A DNA stretch of 38,376 nucleotides, taken from positions 1 to 38,376 of the forward strand of contig DATINJ010000393.1 in assembly GCA_035474375.1 (NCBI GenBank), given 5' to 3'. This stretch comes from JANNPJ01 sp035474375 (lineage in GTDB: Bacteria > Actinomycetota > Actinomycetes > Actinomycetales > Kineosporiaceae). The position numbers and the translations under genes were made by a program. Shown in pieces: positions 1 to 7,844 of the stretch; within the stretch, counting starts at the first letter, position 1, and every line of letters starts with the position of its first letter. The notes beneath the pieces are model-generated. The model was not told the DNA's origin, made no database searches, and worked only from the letters and a program-made list of their open reading frames with translations.

Positions 1-1850
1 GCCCCGAGCCGATCATCGATTTCCCACTTCAGCCGCAACGCCTGCCGTTGCAGCTCCGCGGAGCGCTGGCGGTCGCCCTGGCGCCAGGCGGCCAGGCCGA
101 GCGCCCACAGCGAGTTGGACCGATTGAAGCGCTCGTTCAACGGTTTGGTGAGGGCAACGATCTGCTCGTGGCACGCGACGGCGCGCTGCTCGTCACCGCC
201 CAGACCGCTGGCGATGGCGAGCCCCAGCAGGACGTCCAATCGCTGATTGAGGGTATCCAGGGACTCGCAGGCGGTAAGTGCCTCGGCGAAGAAGGTCAGC
301 GCGGCCGCTAGATCACCGGCATACATGGCGGCGTTGGCGGAGGCATATCCGGCGAAGGCGAGCGCGGCGGGATCCTTGTACTGCTGGGCCAGTTGCCGAC
401 CCTCCGCCAGCGGCCCGGCGGCGGCGTCGAGATCACCCTGCGCGATGGCCAACTGGGCGGCCAGCAGCAATCCCCGCGCGCGCAGCGGACCAGGCTGGAC
501 GTTCCCGGCGAGGATCTGGACGAGCCAGTCACGGGTCTCGCCCAGCAGGTTGCGGGCCCACAGATAGGCCGGTGGGATTGCCACCAGGATTCGCAGTGCG
601 GCTTCGGCTCCGCCGGCGGCGCTGCGGCAGTAGTCGAAGGTCACCCGAAGATTCGGATGTTCATGGGGTAGCCGCTCCAGCCAGTATTCCTGCCGCTGGC
701 TGATCCACTCCGAGTTGACGCGCCGCATGAGTTGCTCATGCCAGTTCCGGTGGCGGCACGCGAGCTGGGCCGATTCGCCGTGTTCCGCCAGCTTCTCGAC
801 GGCGTACTCGCGAAAGGACTCCAGCATCCGGTACCGAACTCCGTACCGATACTCCTCCCGGCTGAGGATGGACTTGTCGATCAGCCCGGCGACCAGGTCG
901 AGCATGGCCTCGCCGGGCACCGCTTCGTCCGAGCAGATCGCCTCGACGGCGTCCAGTTCGAATCCTCCGGAGAAGACGGCGAGGCGGGCCCACAAGCGCT
1001 GCTCCTGGGGGGTGCACAGGGCAAAGCTCCAGTCGATGGATGCGCGCAGGGTCTGCTGATGTTCCTGGCCGCCGTGCTGGGCTTTGGCCAGCACCCGGTA
1101 CCGGTCCGCCAGGCGTTCCAGAAGCTGTTCGGGGGTCAGTACCCGCAGCCGCACGGCCGCCAGTTCGATTGCCAGCGGTAGCCCGTCGAGGCGGTGGCAG
1201 ACCCCGGCCACGGCGGCACAGTTGTCCCCAGTCAGGCGGAACGTCGGCAGGACCGCGGTGGCCCGGTCGACGAACAGCGACACCGCCCCGTACTGGCCCA
1301 GCGTGGAAACCGACGGCAGGACCTGCAGATCTGACAACCTCACCGGAGGCAACGTCAGCGGTGGCACCGTCAGGGTCATCTCACCGGCGACGTTCAGTGG
1401 CTCCCGGCTGGTGGCCAGGATCCGCAGGCCCGGGCAGGCCCGCAGCAGCCTGGTTGTGACCTCCGCACAGGCGTCCAGCAGGTGCTCGCAATTGTCCAGC
1501 AGAAGCAGGACCCGTTCGGTGCCGAGCCACTCGATCAGGGTGCCCAACGGCGGTTGACCGGAGTGCTCGGTGACTCCTATCGCGGCGGCCACTACGCGGT
1601 CCAGCAGCTCCGGGTCACGCAGATCTGTCAGCTCGACCAGCCAGACCCCGCCCTGGAATGCCCGCCGCCGCTCTGCCGCCGCCCGGAGGGCCAGCCGGCT
1701 TTTGCCGACACCGCCCGGCCCGGTCAAGGTCACCAAGCGGCCCGCGGATAGGCAGCGGCGTACCTCTGACAGTTCGTGCTCGCGCCCGACAAAACTGGTC
1801 AGATCCGCCGGTATTGCTCCACCCGATACCCGCGCTGTTGCTAGCGCCAC
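1..1850 (-). CDS. LuxR/AfsR-type transcriptional regulator with NB-ARC-like ATPase domain (partial, C-terminus beyond window)
   Basis: The reverse strand stays open from about 1970 to the left edge. From GTG 1850 about 616 residues are visible. An LTSFVGRE motif (residues 17-24) precedes a Walker A, GPGGVGKS, with Lys50, and a Walker B-like LLLLDNCEHL near 115-124. These are followed by a GLPLAIELAA motif, a winged-helix-like region and TPR-like helices ending in the QALRLKWEIDDRLG type of repeat. This is the layout of signal-transduction ATPases that often end in a LuxR helix-turn-helix; that end is off the window. Alternative starts exist at GTG 1943 or a TTG just upstream; an in-frame stop lies upstream of these. 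GTG 1850 was chosen because family members begin shortly before the SFVGRE motif. It is transcribed divergently from the GGDEF-EAL gene. The target genes and ligand are unknown. Confidence 0.85.
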   Translation of the reverse strand, partial: MALATARVSGGAIPADLTSFVGREHELSEVRRCLSAGRLVTLTGPGGVGKSRLALRAAAERRRAFQGGVWLVELTDLRDPELLDRVVAAAIGVTEHSGQPPLGTLIEWLGTERVLLLLDNCEHLLDACAEVTTRLLRACPGLRILATSREPLNVAGEMTLTVPPLTLPPVRLSDLQVLPSVSTLGQYGAVSLFVDRATAVLPTFRLTGDNCAAVAGVCHRLDGLPLAIELAAVRLRVLTPEQLLERLADRYRVLAKAQHGGQEHQQTLRASIDWSFALCTPQEQRLWARLAVFSGGFELDAVEAICSDEAVPGEAMLDLVAGLIDKSILSREEYRYGVRYRMLESFREYAVEKLAEHGESAQLACRHRNWHEQLMRRVNSEWISQRQEYWLERLPHEHPNLRVTFDYCRSAAGGAEAALRILVAIPPAYLWARNLLGETRDWLVQILAGNVQPGPLRARGLLLAAQLAIAQGDLDAAAGPLAEGRQLAQQYKDPAALAFAGYASANAAMYAGDLAAALTFFAEALTACESLDTLNQRLDVLLGLAIASGLGGDEQRAVACHEQIVALTKPLNERFNRSNSLWALGLAAWRQGDRQRSAELQRQALRLKWEIDDRLG

Positions 1851-1958
1851 ACGGAAAGTATGCCATCGAATACCCTCCGCAGCGGGTTGTCGGGCGCTTC
1901 CGATCCGCGAGTCCGGCCCACCGGACGTCGTTCGCGGTGTCACTGGGGTCAATAGACC

Positions 1959-1987
1959 TTGACGGGCGTTGCACTACGTATTCGAAT
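1959..1987 (+). promoter_or_regulatory. Probable promoter of the GGDEF-EAL gene
   Basis: TTGACG (1959-1964), 17 bases, then TCGAAT (1982-1987) gives a good -35 and a fair -10 for a housekeeping sigma factor. Transcription would start near 1994, leaving about 50 bases before ATG 2045. The site also falls in the divergent region shared with the NB-ARC regulator. Confidence 0.5.
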
Positions 1988-2044
1988 GGTTACGACACAT
2001 CGCTCCGGTTGATAATGCACGGCTGGGTCATTCCGGGAAGTCCG

Positions 2045-4195
2045 ATGTCGATGCCGACAGTTGGGCGGGAAGCCGTGACGACCCAAGGCAACTTCGATCA
2101 TGCCCCTCGGCACGTCGACGCCGTGTTCCAGCACCTGGTGCAGACCTCCCCGGTCGGCATCGTGGTGCTGCGTTCCTACGGCGACCAGCCCAGCGACCTG
2201 ATGATCTACTACCTGAACGACTCGGCGATGCGGCTGCTCGGTCGCGGTGCCGACGAGCTGATCGGCTGCCGGTTCCTCGATCTGATGTCGACCGCGCTCT
2301 GGTCCAGCCTCACCGGATGGCTGCAGCAATTGCTGCACGGCACGGCGCTACCGAACCATCCGCCGCTGGAGGCCGCGGACCTGCCCGGAGACTGCGCGCC
2401 GGCGTCGGCGGTGGCCGTTGCGGCCGGCCCGGTGCTGCTGGTGGACGGTCCCGCGGTTGCCCTGCAGTTGGTGGAGATCACGCCCTCGGCGGACCCGGCG
2501 GCTGCTTCCTGGGCGGCGGATGACCTCTCCCCGCTCTCGTTCGATGGCACTCCGGTGAGTCTCTTCTTCAGCTGTTTGGACCCGGCCAGTCCGGGGCGCC
2601 TGCTTCGAGTCAATGCCGCCCTCTGTGACCTGCTCGGATACAGCGAATCGGAACTGACGGCAATGACGCTGGCAGAGATCTCCCACCCGGAGGAGGCGGA
2701 GGCCAGCCAAGGGGTGATCGAGGCCATGGTTGCCGGCTGGCTCACCTCCTGGCACGGCGAGAAGCGGCTCCGGCACGCCCGCGGCTGGTTCGTCTGGGTG
2801 TCGATCTGCACCGCGGCGCTGGGCGAGGAGCCGGACCGACTGGCGCAGGCGGTGAGCCAGGTCGAGGACATCACCCTGCGCAAGGAGGCCGAGGTGCGAC
2901 TCACTCACCAGGCGCTGCACGATGCGTTGACCGGGCTGCCCAATCGGTTGCTGCTCAGGGACCATCTGGCCCTCGCCTTGGCGCACTCGCAGCGGACCGG
3001 CGACCGGGTCGCTGTGCTGTTTCTGGACCTGGACGACTTCAAGGCGGTCAACGACTCGTTCGGCCACAGCGTGGCCGACGACGTGCTGGTCGAGGTGGGC
3101 CGACGGTTGAGTGCAACCCTGCGGGGGAGTGACACCGCGTCCCGGCTGGGCGGTGACGAGTTCGTCTTGCTCTGCGAAAACCTTGCCGATCCCGAGGAGG
3201 TCCACCCGGTCGCGGACCGGGTGCTGAAAGTGGTCGAAGCCGAGATGCACGTGCGCGGGCACAGCGTCGACCTCTCAGCGAGTATCGGCGTCGCGGTCAG
3301 CGGCCCCGGGACAACCGCCGAAGACCTACTCCGGGACGCCGATGCGGCGATGTATCGGGCGAAGCGGCGGGGCAAGTCTCGGTGGGAGTTGGCCGATGCG
3401 GAACTCCAAGCGGCGGCTGTGCGCTTGGTCGAGGTGGAGTCCGGGTTACATCGTGCGCTGCTGAACGACGAGTTCGTCCTGCACTACCAGCCGACGATCG
3501 AACTGCGCACCGGTCGGCTTGTCGGTGTGGAGGCCTTGTTGCGCTGGCAGCACCCGCACCGGGGGTTGCTGCTGCCCCACGAGTTCCTGGACGTCGCCGA
3601 AGACCGCCAGTTGATCGTGCCGATCGGGGCCTGGGCTCTGAGACAGGCGTGTGACCAGGCGGCAGCCTGGTTCGCGCGGTTCGGGGACCGAGCCCCGGTG
3701 GTGGCCGTCAACATCTCCTCCCGGCAGATCGGCCGCAACGATCTGACCGCTCGGGTCCGCGACGCCCTGCGAACCAGCGGCTTGAATGCGGACCGGTTGT
3801 GCCTGGAGATCACCGAACGCCAGGCGATCGATGTCGCCGGGATCGGTTCAGTTGACCTGCAGGCCTTGGCCGAGCTGGGGGTGATGTTAGCCGTCGATGA
3901 TTTCGGCACCGGGTACGCGGGCTTCACCTACCTGCGCCACCTGCCGGTGCACGTCCTGAAGATCGACCAGAGCTTCGTGGCCGGCCTCGGCCGGGATCAA
4001 ACCGACACCGCCATCACCAGGAGCGTCGTCACCCTGGGCCAGACGCTCGGGATGACCGTGATCGCCGAAGGAGTGGAGACGATCGATCAGCTTGACGTCC
4101 TGATCGAGATGGACTGCTCGCAAGGCCAGGGGTGGCTCTGGCAACGTGCCGTTCCGCCGGAGGACATCGATCCGCTGATCGACTATGTCGCTTAG
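2045..4195 (+). CDS. PAS-GGDEF-EAL cyclic-di-GMP turnover protein
   Basis: 716 residues from ATG 2045, which has GGGAAG (2035-2040) just upstream; the open frame runs further back, but that part lies before the promoter. Two PAS-like regions (about 30-120 and 175-290; the second ends in the typical VEDITLRKEAE linker) are followed by a diguanylate cyclase domain with GGDEF at 369-373 and an inhibitory RxxD site (360-363) exactly five residues upstream. A phosphodiesterase domain follows, with EAL at 496-498, DDFGTGY from 618, LKIDQSF and an EGVET loop. Both catalytic signatures look intact, so the protein could make or degrade c-di-GMP. No membrane segment is evident, so it is probably a cytosolic sensor. 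The last EAL motif is QGWLW rather than the usual QGYLF. The ligand of the PAS domains is unknown. Confidence 0.93.
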   Translation: MSMPTVGREAVTTQGNFDHAPRHVDAVFQHLVQTSPVGIVVLRSYGDQPSDLMIYYLNDSAMRLLGRGADELIGCRFLDLMSTALWSSLTGWLQQLLHGTALPNHPPLEAADLPGDCAPASAVAVAAGPVLLVDGPAVALQLVEITPSADPAAASWAADDLSPLSFDGTPVSLFFSCLDPASPGRLLRVNAALCDLLGYSESELTAMTLAEISHPEEAEASQGVIEAMVAGWLTSWHGEKRLRHARGWFVWVSICTAALGEEPDRLAQAVSQVEDITLRKEAEVRLTHQALHDALTGLPNRLLLRDHLALALAHSQRTGDRVAVLFLDLDDFKAVNDSFGHSVADDVLVEVGRRLSATLRGSDTASRLGGDEFVLLCENLADPEEVHPVADRVLKVVEAEMHVRGHSVDLSASIGVAVSGPGTTAEDLLRDADAAMYRAKRRGKSRWELADAELQAAAVRLVEVESGLHRALLNDEFVLHYQPTIELRTGRLVGVEALLRWQHPHRGLLLPHEFLDVAEDRQLIVPIGAWALRQACDQAAAWFARFGDRAPVVAVNISSRQIGRNDLTARVRDALRTSGLNADRLCLEITERQAIDVAGIGSVDLQALAELGVMLAVDDFGTGYAGFTYLRHLPVHVLKIDQSFVAGLGRDQTDTAITRSVVTLGQTLGMTVIAEGVETIDQLDVLIEMDCSQGQGWLWQRAVPPEDIDPLIDYVA

Positions 4196-4217
4196 GTCGT
4201 GGACCAGTACTGGGCGG

Positions 4218-4913
4218 TTACTGGACTCGGCCGACGCCGGCTAGGCAGGCGATCTGCTCGGGAGATGACATCGGTCCGTCACCTGGGCTCCGATGCCAGC
4301 GAGAAACCAGTTCGACGCCGGGATCGAGCAAGTGCAGGCCATCGAAGAACTGCTCGACCTCGGCACGGCTTCGTGGCTGGGCCGGGATGCCGGAGCGCTC
4401 GTAGAGCCGCATCGCGGCGTCCACCGCCGGTGACGGGTAATCCAAGGTGAGATGCGAGATCACCAGGTAGCTTCCCGGCGCCAGCGCCTTCACCAGCCGC
4501 CCGACCAGGCCGAACGGGTCTTCGCAGTCCGGGATGAGATGCAGACCGGCGACCACGAACAGCGCAATCGGCTGGGCCAGATCCAAGGTGCGTACCTGTG
4601 GTGCGGCGAGGATGCTCTCCGACTCACGCAGATCCGCATAGGCGTACCCGACTCCGCCCCCGGACCGGCTCCGATTGACGTGCGGCAACGAGCGGCTGAG
4701 CGCGAGCACCATCCGGTTGTCGCTGACGTACACCACCCGGGCGCTCGGCTCGACGTCCTGAAGCACCAGGTGAACGCCTGGATTGGTGACCGAACCGGCG
4801 CCGATCACGAGGAATTGATCGACCCCGGCGGCGGCCAGCCGACTCGTGACCCGACGCGTGAAACGCTGATTTTCCAACGCGAGATCGCGCGCACCGAGGC
4901 GCTGTCGTGGCAT
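4218..4913 (-). CDS. DUF574-type SAM-dependent methyltransferase, N-terminally short
   Basis: About 231 residues from ATG 4913; the frame is open back to 5075 but that extension is Pro/Gly/Arg-rich and looks non-coding. Recognisable DUF574 (Methyltransf_19) landmarks are VDQFLVIGAGS (usually QFLDIGTGLP), ARVVYVSDNRMVLA (usually VYVDNDPVVL), YADLRESESIL, a VAGLHLIPD segment and GSYLVISHLT. The usual N-terminal 40 residues with the GGKDN-type motif are missing, and the SAM-binding Asp and Gly positions are altered, so activity is doubtful. It lies downstream of the DUF1360 gene in the same direction but 233 bases away, and converges with the GGDEF-EAL gene. Substrate unknown. Confidence 0.7.
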   Translation of the reverse strand: MPRQRLGARDLALENQRFTRRVTSRLAAAGVDQFLVIGAGSVTNPGVHLVLQDVEPSARVVYVSDNRMVLALSRSLPHVNRSRSGGGVGYAYADLRESESILAAPQVRTLDLAQPIALFVVAGLHLIPDCEDPFGLVGRLVKALAPGSYLVISHLTLDYPSPAVDAAMRLYERSGIPAQPRSRAEVEQFFDGLHLLDPGVELVSRWHRSPGDGPMSSPEQIACLAGVGRVQ

Positions 4914-4998
4914 CAGCTTCACCGATCTACCGCTTGCTGGGGCGGGCTTCACGCCGATCGCCCGAGTGCCGGGCCGACGCCCGGGAGACAACCAGATG

Positions 4999-5030
4999 GA
5001 GCCTCCCCCTCCGGGGGGATGGAGGGGCTC
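4999..5030 (-). terminator. GC-rich hairpin downstream of the DUF1360 gene
   Basis: CCCCTCC (5006-5012) pairs with GGAGGGG (5021-5027) around an eight-base loop, with an outer GAG/CTC pair. It lies between the DUF1360 and methyltransferase genes. No U-tract follows, so terminator function is only suggested by position. Confidence 0.3.
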
Positions 5031-5146
5031 ACGGGGCCCGGAGGGGAAGACTGCCATACCGATATCTTCACCCATTCGGCTCTACGGGGAACCGGGAGAA
5101 ATACCTGGATCGATACCCGGTTAGGACCTCGCCAAACCGGGGATAC

Positions 5147-5692
5147 CTACCCGGATGTGCGGGTCGGCTCATGCTGGCCGACGTTCTGCTCGGCCTGTTG
5201 CGCGGCGGCGTACGCCAGTTGCAGGAAGTCCGCAGCAGTCAGAGCAGTAAACACCGAACATGTCCAGCGAGTGGCGCGGGGTAGCAGGATGAACCCGTAT
5301 GCCAGCCCGGTAGCAACCCAATGGCCGAGACAGAACGGGCAGGTGGCCAACTCGCCGAGTGCCTTGCGCAGGCCGGTTCCCGGCACGCTCTCCGCGAGTT
5401 CGGCCTCGCCCGAGGTGCCTTCGAACCGGGTGAACGGCGCCCGCAGCGGACTGGTCACCGGGTCCTTGGCCAGCAGCCGAGCGATCTTGTGGGTAGCCAC
5501 CGCGAGCAGCGCGAGATCTGCGGGCTCGAGCCGTTCGGGTAATGGCTGGCGCGTGCGTTGGACGGCGAGGGCACCGGCACCGGCGACAGCCGAGTACGCG
5601 CCGATCAGGGCGATGAATGAACCGAGCGGCCGGTCATGCTGATGCGCGTACCGGTGCTTCACCTCCTGCGCCCGGGCTTTGAGTTCCGACAT
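5147..5692 (-). CDS. DUF1360 family membrane protein
   Basis: 181 residues from ATG 5692, chosen because GGGAG stands five bases upstream; an in-frame GTG at 5707 overlaps that ribosome site and is less likely. After a charged, His-rich start there is a hydrophobic segment, then the family core: ATHKIARLLAKDPVTSPLR, RFEGTSGEAELAE, a TCPFCLGHW motif whose CxxC may bind metal or form a disulfide, and a final hydrophobic FTALTAADFLQLAYA segment. The family has no established function. The upstream gene in the same direction is the TOPRIM protein, separated by a hairpin. Confidence 0.82.
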   Translation of the reverse strand: MSELKARAQEVKHRYAHQHDRPLGSFIALIGAYSAVAGAGALAVQRTRQPLPERLEPADLALLAVATHKIARLLAKDPVTSPLRAPFTRFEGTSGEAELAESVPGTGLRKALGELATCPFCLGHWVATGLAYGFILLPRATRWTCSVFTALTAADFLQLAYAAAQQAEQNVGQHEPTRTSG

Positions 5693-5771
5693 CAGGTCTC
5701 CCTTCACGTCAGCAAACCGACTTGCCGATTACTGTGCCGCACAACCCAACTGGTCACATGTCGGGGTGTCC

Positions 5772-5796
5772 TCGGCCCGGCGAAACCCGGGGCCGA
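5772..5796 (-). terminator. Hairpin directly after the TOPRIM gene stop
   Basis: TCGGCCC (5772-5778) pairs with GGGCCGA (5790-5796), starting at the base after the TAA of the TOPRIM gene. There is no U-run, which is common for actinobacterial terminators. It would end the arsR-oxidoreductase-TOPRIM transcript. Confidence 0.45.
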
Positions 5797-6429
5797 TTAA
5801 CCGAGGTTGGTGACATGAGCCAATGCCAGGTCGAGAGAGCGTGGAACCCGGCTGAGGTCCAACGCCTCGACCAGCAAGCGGCCGTAACGAATCTTGCGTC
5901 CGGACCGGGTTCCAAGGAACCGGTGAAGCTGCGCCGCCGGGCTGTTGGCCTGATGAGCCGGCTGTTTCTGGAAGGTGCGGAACGAACCGAGCTCGCCCTC
6001 CGCCTCGAAAATCTCTAACACCACACCGACATCGAGCGCACGGATCAGCTCATCTTCCAGGTCGGTGACACAGACATAGAAGCCGAGGGCCTCCATCTCG
6101 GTGCGTGAGCGTTCGGAAAGCCCGAGCGCGGAACGCGACTGCTCGAAGCGGGGGAGTAGACCGGCCCGCTCCAGTCCCCGGCGGAAGTAGCCCACCTCGG
6201 CGGCGTCGTAAAGACCGGCGAGTATGAGATCGAGACCGGGCGGGCCGAACTGATTCAGGTAGTGGCCGGCGTTCGAGGCCCCGCCCATCGGTACGACCGC
6301 GATGCCCTCGGCGTCAAGCGCCACGCCGCGGCGCACGGCCAGCGCCTCCAGCGCGGACCGGTCGCTGTGCCCTTCGACCAGCACGACCGCCCGCGCGCCG
6401 ACACTTGTTGTCAGATGCACGATCTGCAC
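5797..6429 (-). CDS. Stand-alone OLD-type TOPRIM domain protein
   Basis: 210 residues from GTG 6429. The first half carries VVLVEGHSDRSALE with Glu19 and Asp23, followed by GIAVVPMGGASNAGHYL and later VCVTDLEDELIRAL. This is the TOPRIM layout found at the C-terminus of OLD-family nucleases, here with no ATPase domain attached. TOPRIM domains bind Mg2+ and act in nucleases, topoisomerases and primases; the substrate here cannot be told. It follows the luciferase-like gene by 30 bases, so it probably shares the arsR transcript, but a palindrome in that gap could give it separate control. Confidence 0.78.
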   Translation of the reverse strand: MQIVHLTTSVGARAVVLVEGHSDRSALEALAVRRGVALDAEGIAVVPMGGASNAGHYLNQFGPPGLDLILAGLYDAAEVGYFRRGLERAGLLPRFEQSRSALGLSERSRTEMEALGFYVCVTDLEDELIRALDVGVVLEIFEAEGELGSFRTFQKQPAHQANSPAAQLHRFLGTRSGRKIRYGRLLVEALDLSRVPRSLDLALAHVTNLG

Positions 6430-6438
6430 CGTAGCGAA

Positions 6439-6454
6439 TGCATCGTCCGATGCA
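6439..6454. promoter_or_regulatory. 16-base palindrome in the gap before the TOPRIM gene
   Basis: TGCATCG (6439-6445), TC, CGATGCA (6448-6454) is a perfect 7+7 inverted repeat with only two central bases. That spacing suits a dimeric DNA-binding protein better than an RNA hairpin. It sits about ten bases upstream of the GTG start. Confidence 0.45.
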
Positions 6455-6459
6455 ACCGT

Positions 6460-7323
6460 CTATTTCGCTTCGACCGGGTGCAGGCCCAGGCGTTCGGCGT
6501 GCCGGGCGAGGAACTGGACGACGTCGGGTGCGGGCTTGTCCGGAAGTCCCCAGATCGCGTCGGTGACGCCGGCCGCTGCCCAGGAGTCGAGCAACTGAGG
6601 AGTTGGCTTGGCGGTCGCGAGGGCATGGATCAGCGGTTGACCTGCACGCCCAGAATCTGTCCAAATACTCTGGAGCAGAGTTGCTTTAGCAGAAAGGTCG
6701 GGCTCGATCGGGGTGCTCATCCAGCCGTCCGCGGTCCGCGCGATCCAGTCGAAGGTCTTCGGGCCACCGCCGGCCCCGATCACCAGCGGAATGTGCTCCT
6801 GCGTCGGTTTCGGGTAGGCCCATGAGGGGCCGAACGACACGTGCTTGCCCTCGTACTGGGCGACGTCCTGGGTCCAGAGTGCACGCATTGCCTCGATGTA
6901 CTCTCGGAGCACGGCTCGACGGCTCTCGGCCGGGACCCGATGATCGGCGAGTTCGTCGGTGTTCCAGCCGAAACCGGCCCCGAGAGTGACCCGACCGGCA
7001 CTGAGGTGGTCCAGCGTAGCGATCGTCTTCGCCAGGGTGATCGGATCTGACTCGACCGGCAGCGCGACCGCGGTGGCCAGCCGGATCCGCGACGTCACCT
7101 GGGCGGCGGTCGCCAGGGACACCCATGGATGAAGCGTGCGAGCGTAACGGTCGTCCGGTAGGGAGGCGTTCCCGGTGCCAGGATGGACGGCGTCCCGTCG
7201 GAGCGGAATGTGGGTGTGCTCGGGTACGTAGAAGGTGTCGAATCCGACCTTCTCGGCGGCCCGCGCCGCTTCGGCAGGAGTGATCCCGCGATCACTGGCG
7301 AACAGTACGACCCCGTGTCTCAT
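6460..7323 (-). CDS. LLM class (luciferase-like, F420-type) oxidoreductase in the ars locus
   Basis: 287 residues from ATG 7323, which overlaps the arsR stop as ATGA, so translation is coupled. Features of the bacterial luciferase-like TIM barrel are AEKVGFDTFYVPEHTHI, RIRLATAVALPVESDPITLAKTIATLDHLSAGRVTLGAGFGWN, then WAYPKPTQEHIPLVIGAGG and TADGWM. Actinobacterial proteins of this type usually use F420 or FMN and annotate as TIGR03619-like F420 oxidoreductases. The substrate is unknown. Its coupling to arsR and divergence from an arsI-like gene point to a role in arsenic or organoarsenical metabolism, which is inference. Confidence 0.9.
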   Translation of the reverse strand: MRHGVVLFASDRGITPAEAARAAEKVGFDTFYVPEHTHIPLRRDAVHPGTGNASLPDDRYARTLHPWVSLATAAQVTSRIRLATAVALPVESDPITLAKTIATLDHLSAGRVTLGAGFGWNTDELADHRVPAESRRAVLREYIEAMRALWTQDVAQYEGKHVSFGPSWAYPKPTQEHIPLVIGAGGGPKTFDWIARTADGWMSTPIEPDLSAKATLLQSIWTDSGRAGQPLIHALATAKPTPQLLDSWAAAGVTDAIWGLPDKPAPDVVQFLARHAERLGLHPVEAK

Positions 7324-7694
7324 GAGCGGGTAGCGGCGGGGGTCGGCGTCAGGATGCGCCCGGCCGCGGCCAGGGCTTCCCGCTCCACCTTGTAGTACGT
7401 CCACACGCCTCGGCGCTCGCCGGTGACCAGCCCGCTCTCGGCAAGTTTCTTCAGATGGTGGCTCACGGTCGGCTGGGACAGGCCGAGAGGTTCGGTCAGG
7501 TCGCAGGTGCAGGCCTCCTCGCCCGGGGCCGCGAGCAGTAGTGACAGCAACCGCAACCGGGTGGGGTCGGCGACTGCCTTGAGCCGGCGGGCCAGATCTT
7601 CGGCCTCGGCCTGGCTCAGCGGTGCAACGGTCAGCGGCGCGCAGCACGCCGCGGTGACATCGACAAGGGGCAGAGCGGGACGACGGGCAGCCAT
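7320..7694 (-). CDS. arsR: ArsR/SmtB family metalloregulatory repressor
   Basis: 124 residues from ATG 7694. A winged helix contains DPTRLRLLSLLL and the recognition helix LSQPTVSHHLKKLAESGL. Likely metalloid ligands are an N-terminal Cys17-Cys18 pair and Cys62/Cys64 in EACTCDL; a CC pair near the start plus a later Cys resembles the As(III) site of corynebacterial ArsR proteins. The gene seems leaderless: -35 TTGACG (7729-7724), 17 bases, GATGAT (7706-7701), six bases, ATG. Its -35 overlaps a palindrome, so autorepression is likely. It overlaps the luciferase-like gene by four bases and faces the ArsI/CadI-type gene. As(III) is the probable inducer; Cd or Pb is possible. Confidence 0.92.
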   Translation of the reverse strand: MAARRPALPLVDVTAACCAPLTVAPLSQAEAEDLARRLKAVADPTRLRLLSLLLAAPGEEACTCDLTEPLGLSQPTVSHHLKKLAESGLVTGERRGVWTYYKVEREALAAAGRILTPTPAATRS

Positions 7695-7723
7695 ACCCGA
7701 ATCATCCCCGACTGATCGATGGA

Positions 7724-7738
7724 CGTCAATCATTGACA
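7724..7738. promoter_or_regulatory. ArsR-type operator shared by two divergent -35 boxes
   Basis: GTCAAT (7725-7730), C, ATTGAC (7732-7737) is a perfect palindrome. Its left side forms the -35 (TTGACG, reverse strand) of arsR and its right side the -35 (TTGACA, 7733-7738) of the arsI-like gene. A bound repressor would block both promoters. The plus-strand -10 is weak (CATGGT near 7757). A second, wider repeat, ATCGATGGA (7715-7723) and TCCATCGAT (7776-7784), brackets the region. Confidence 0.65.
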
Positions 7739-7844
7739 ACCGTCTATGTCTCGAGCCATGGTTTCCACATCGACATCCATCGATGAGAACCCTGAGGCCG
7801 GCACGGCTCGCCGTCCGGCACAGGCCGATCAAGGAGGAACCCCA

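Noticed and set aside
1658..2044. Extension of the GGDEF-EAL frame by 129 residues upstream of ATG 2045
   Set aside because: It lies before a good promoter (1959-1987), overlaps the opposite NB-ARC gene and has no recognisable domain.
2348..3262. 304-residue reverse-strand frame inside the GGDEF-EAL gene
   Set aside because: Mirror of a strongly coding forward gene; composition is low in hydrophobic pattern and no motif is seen.
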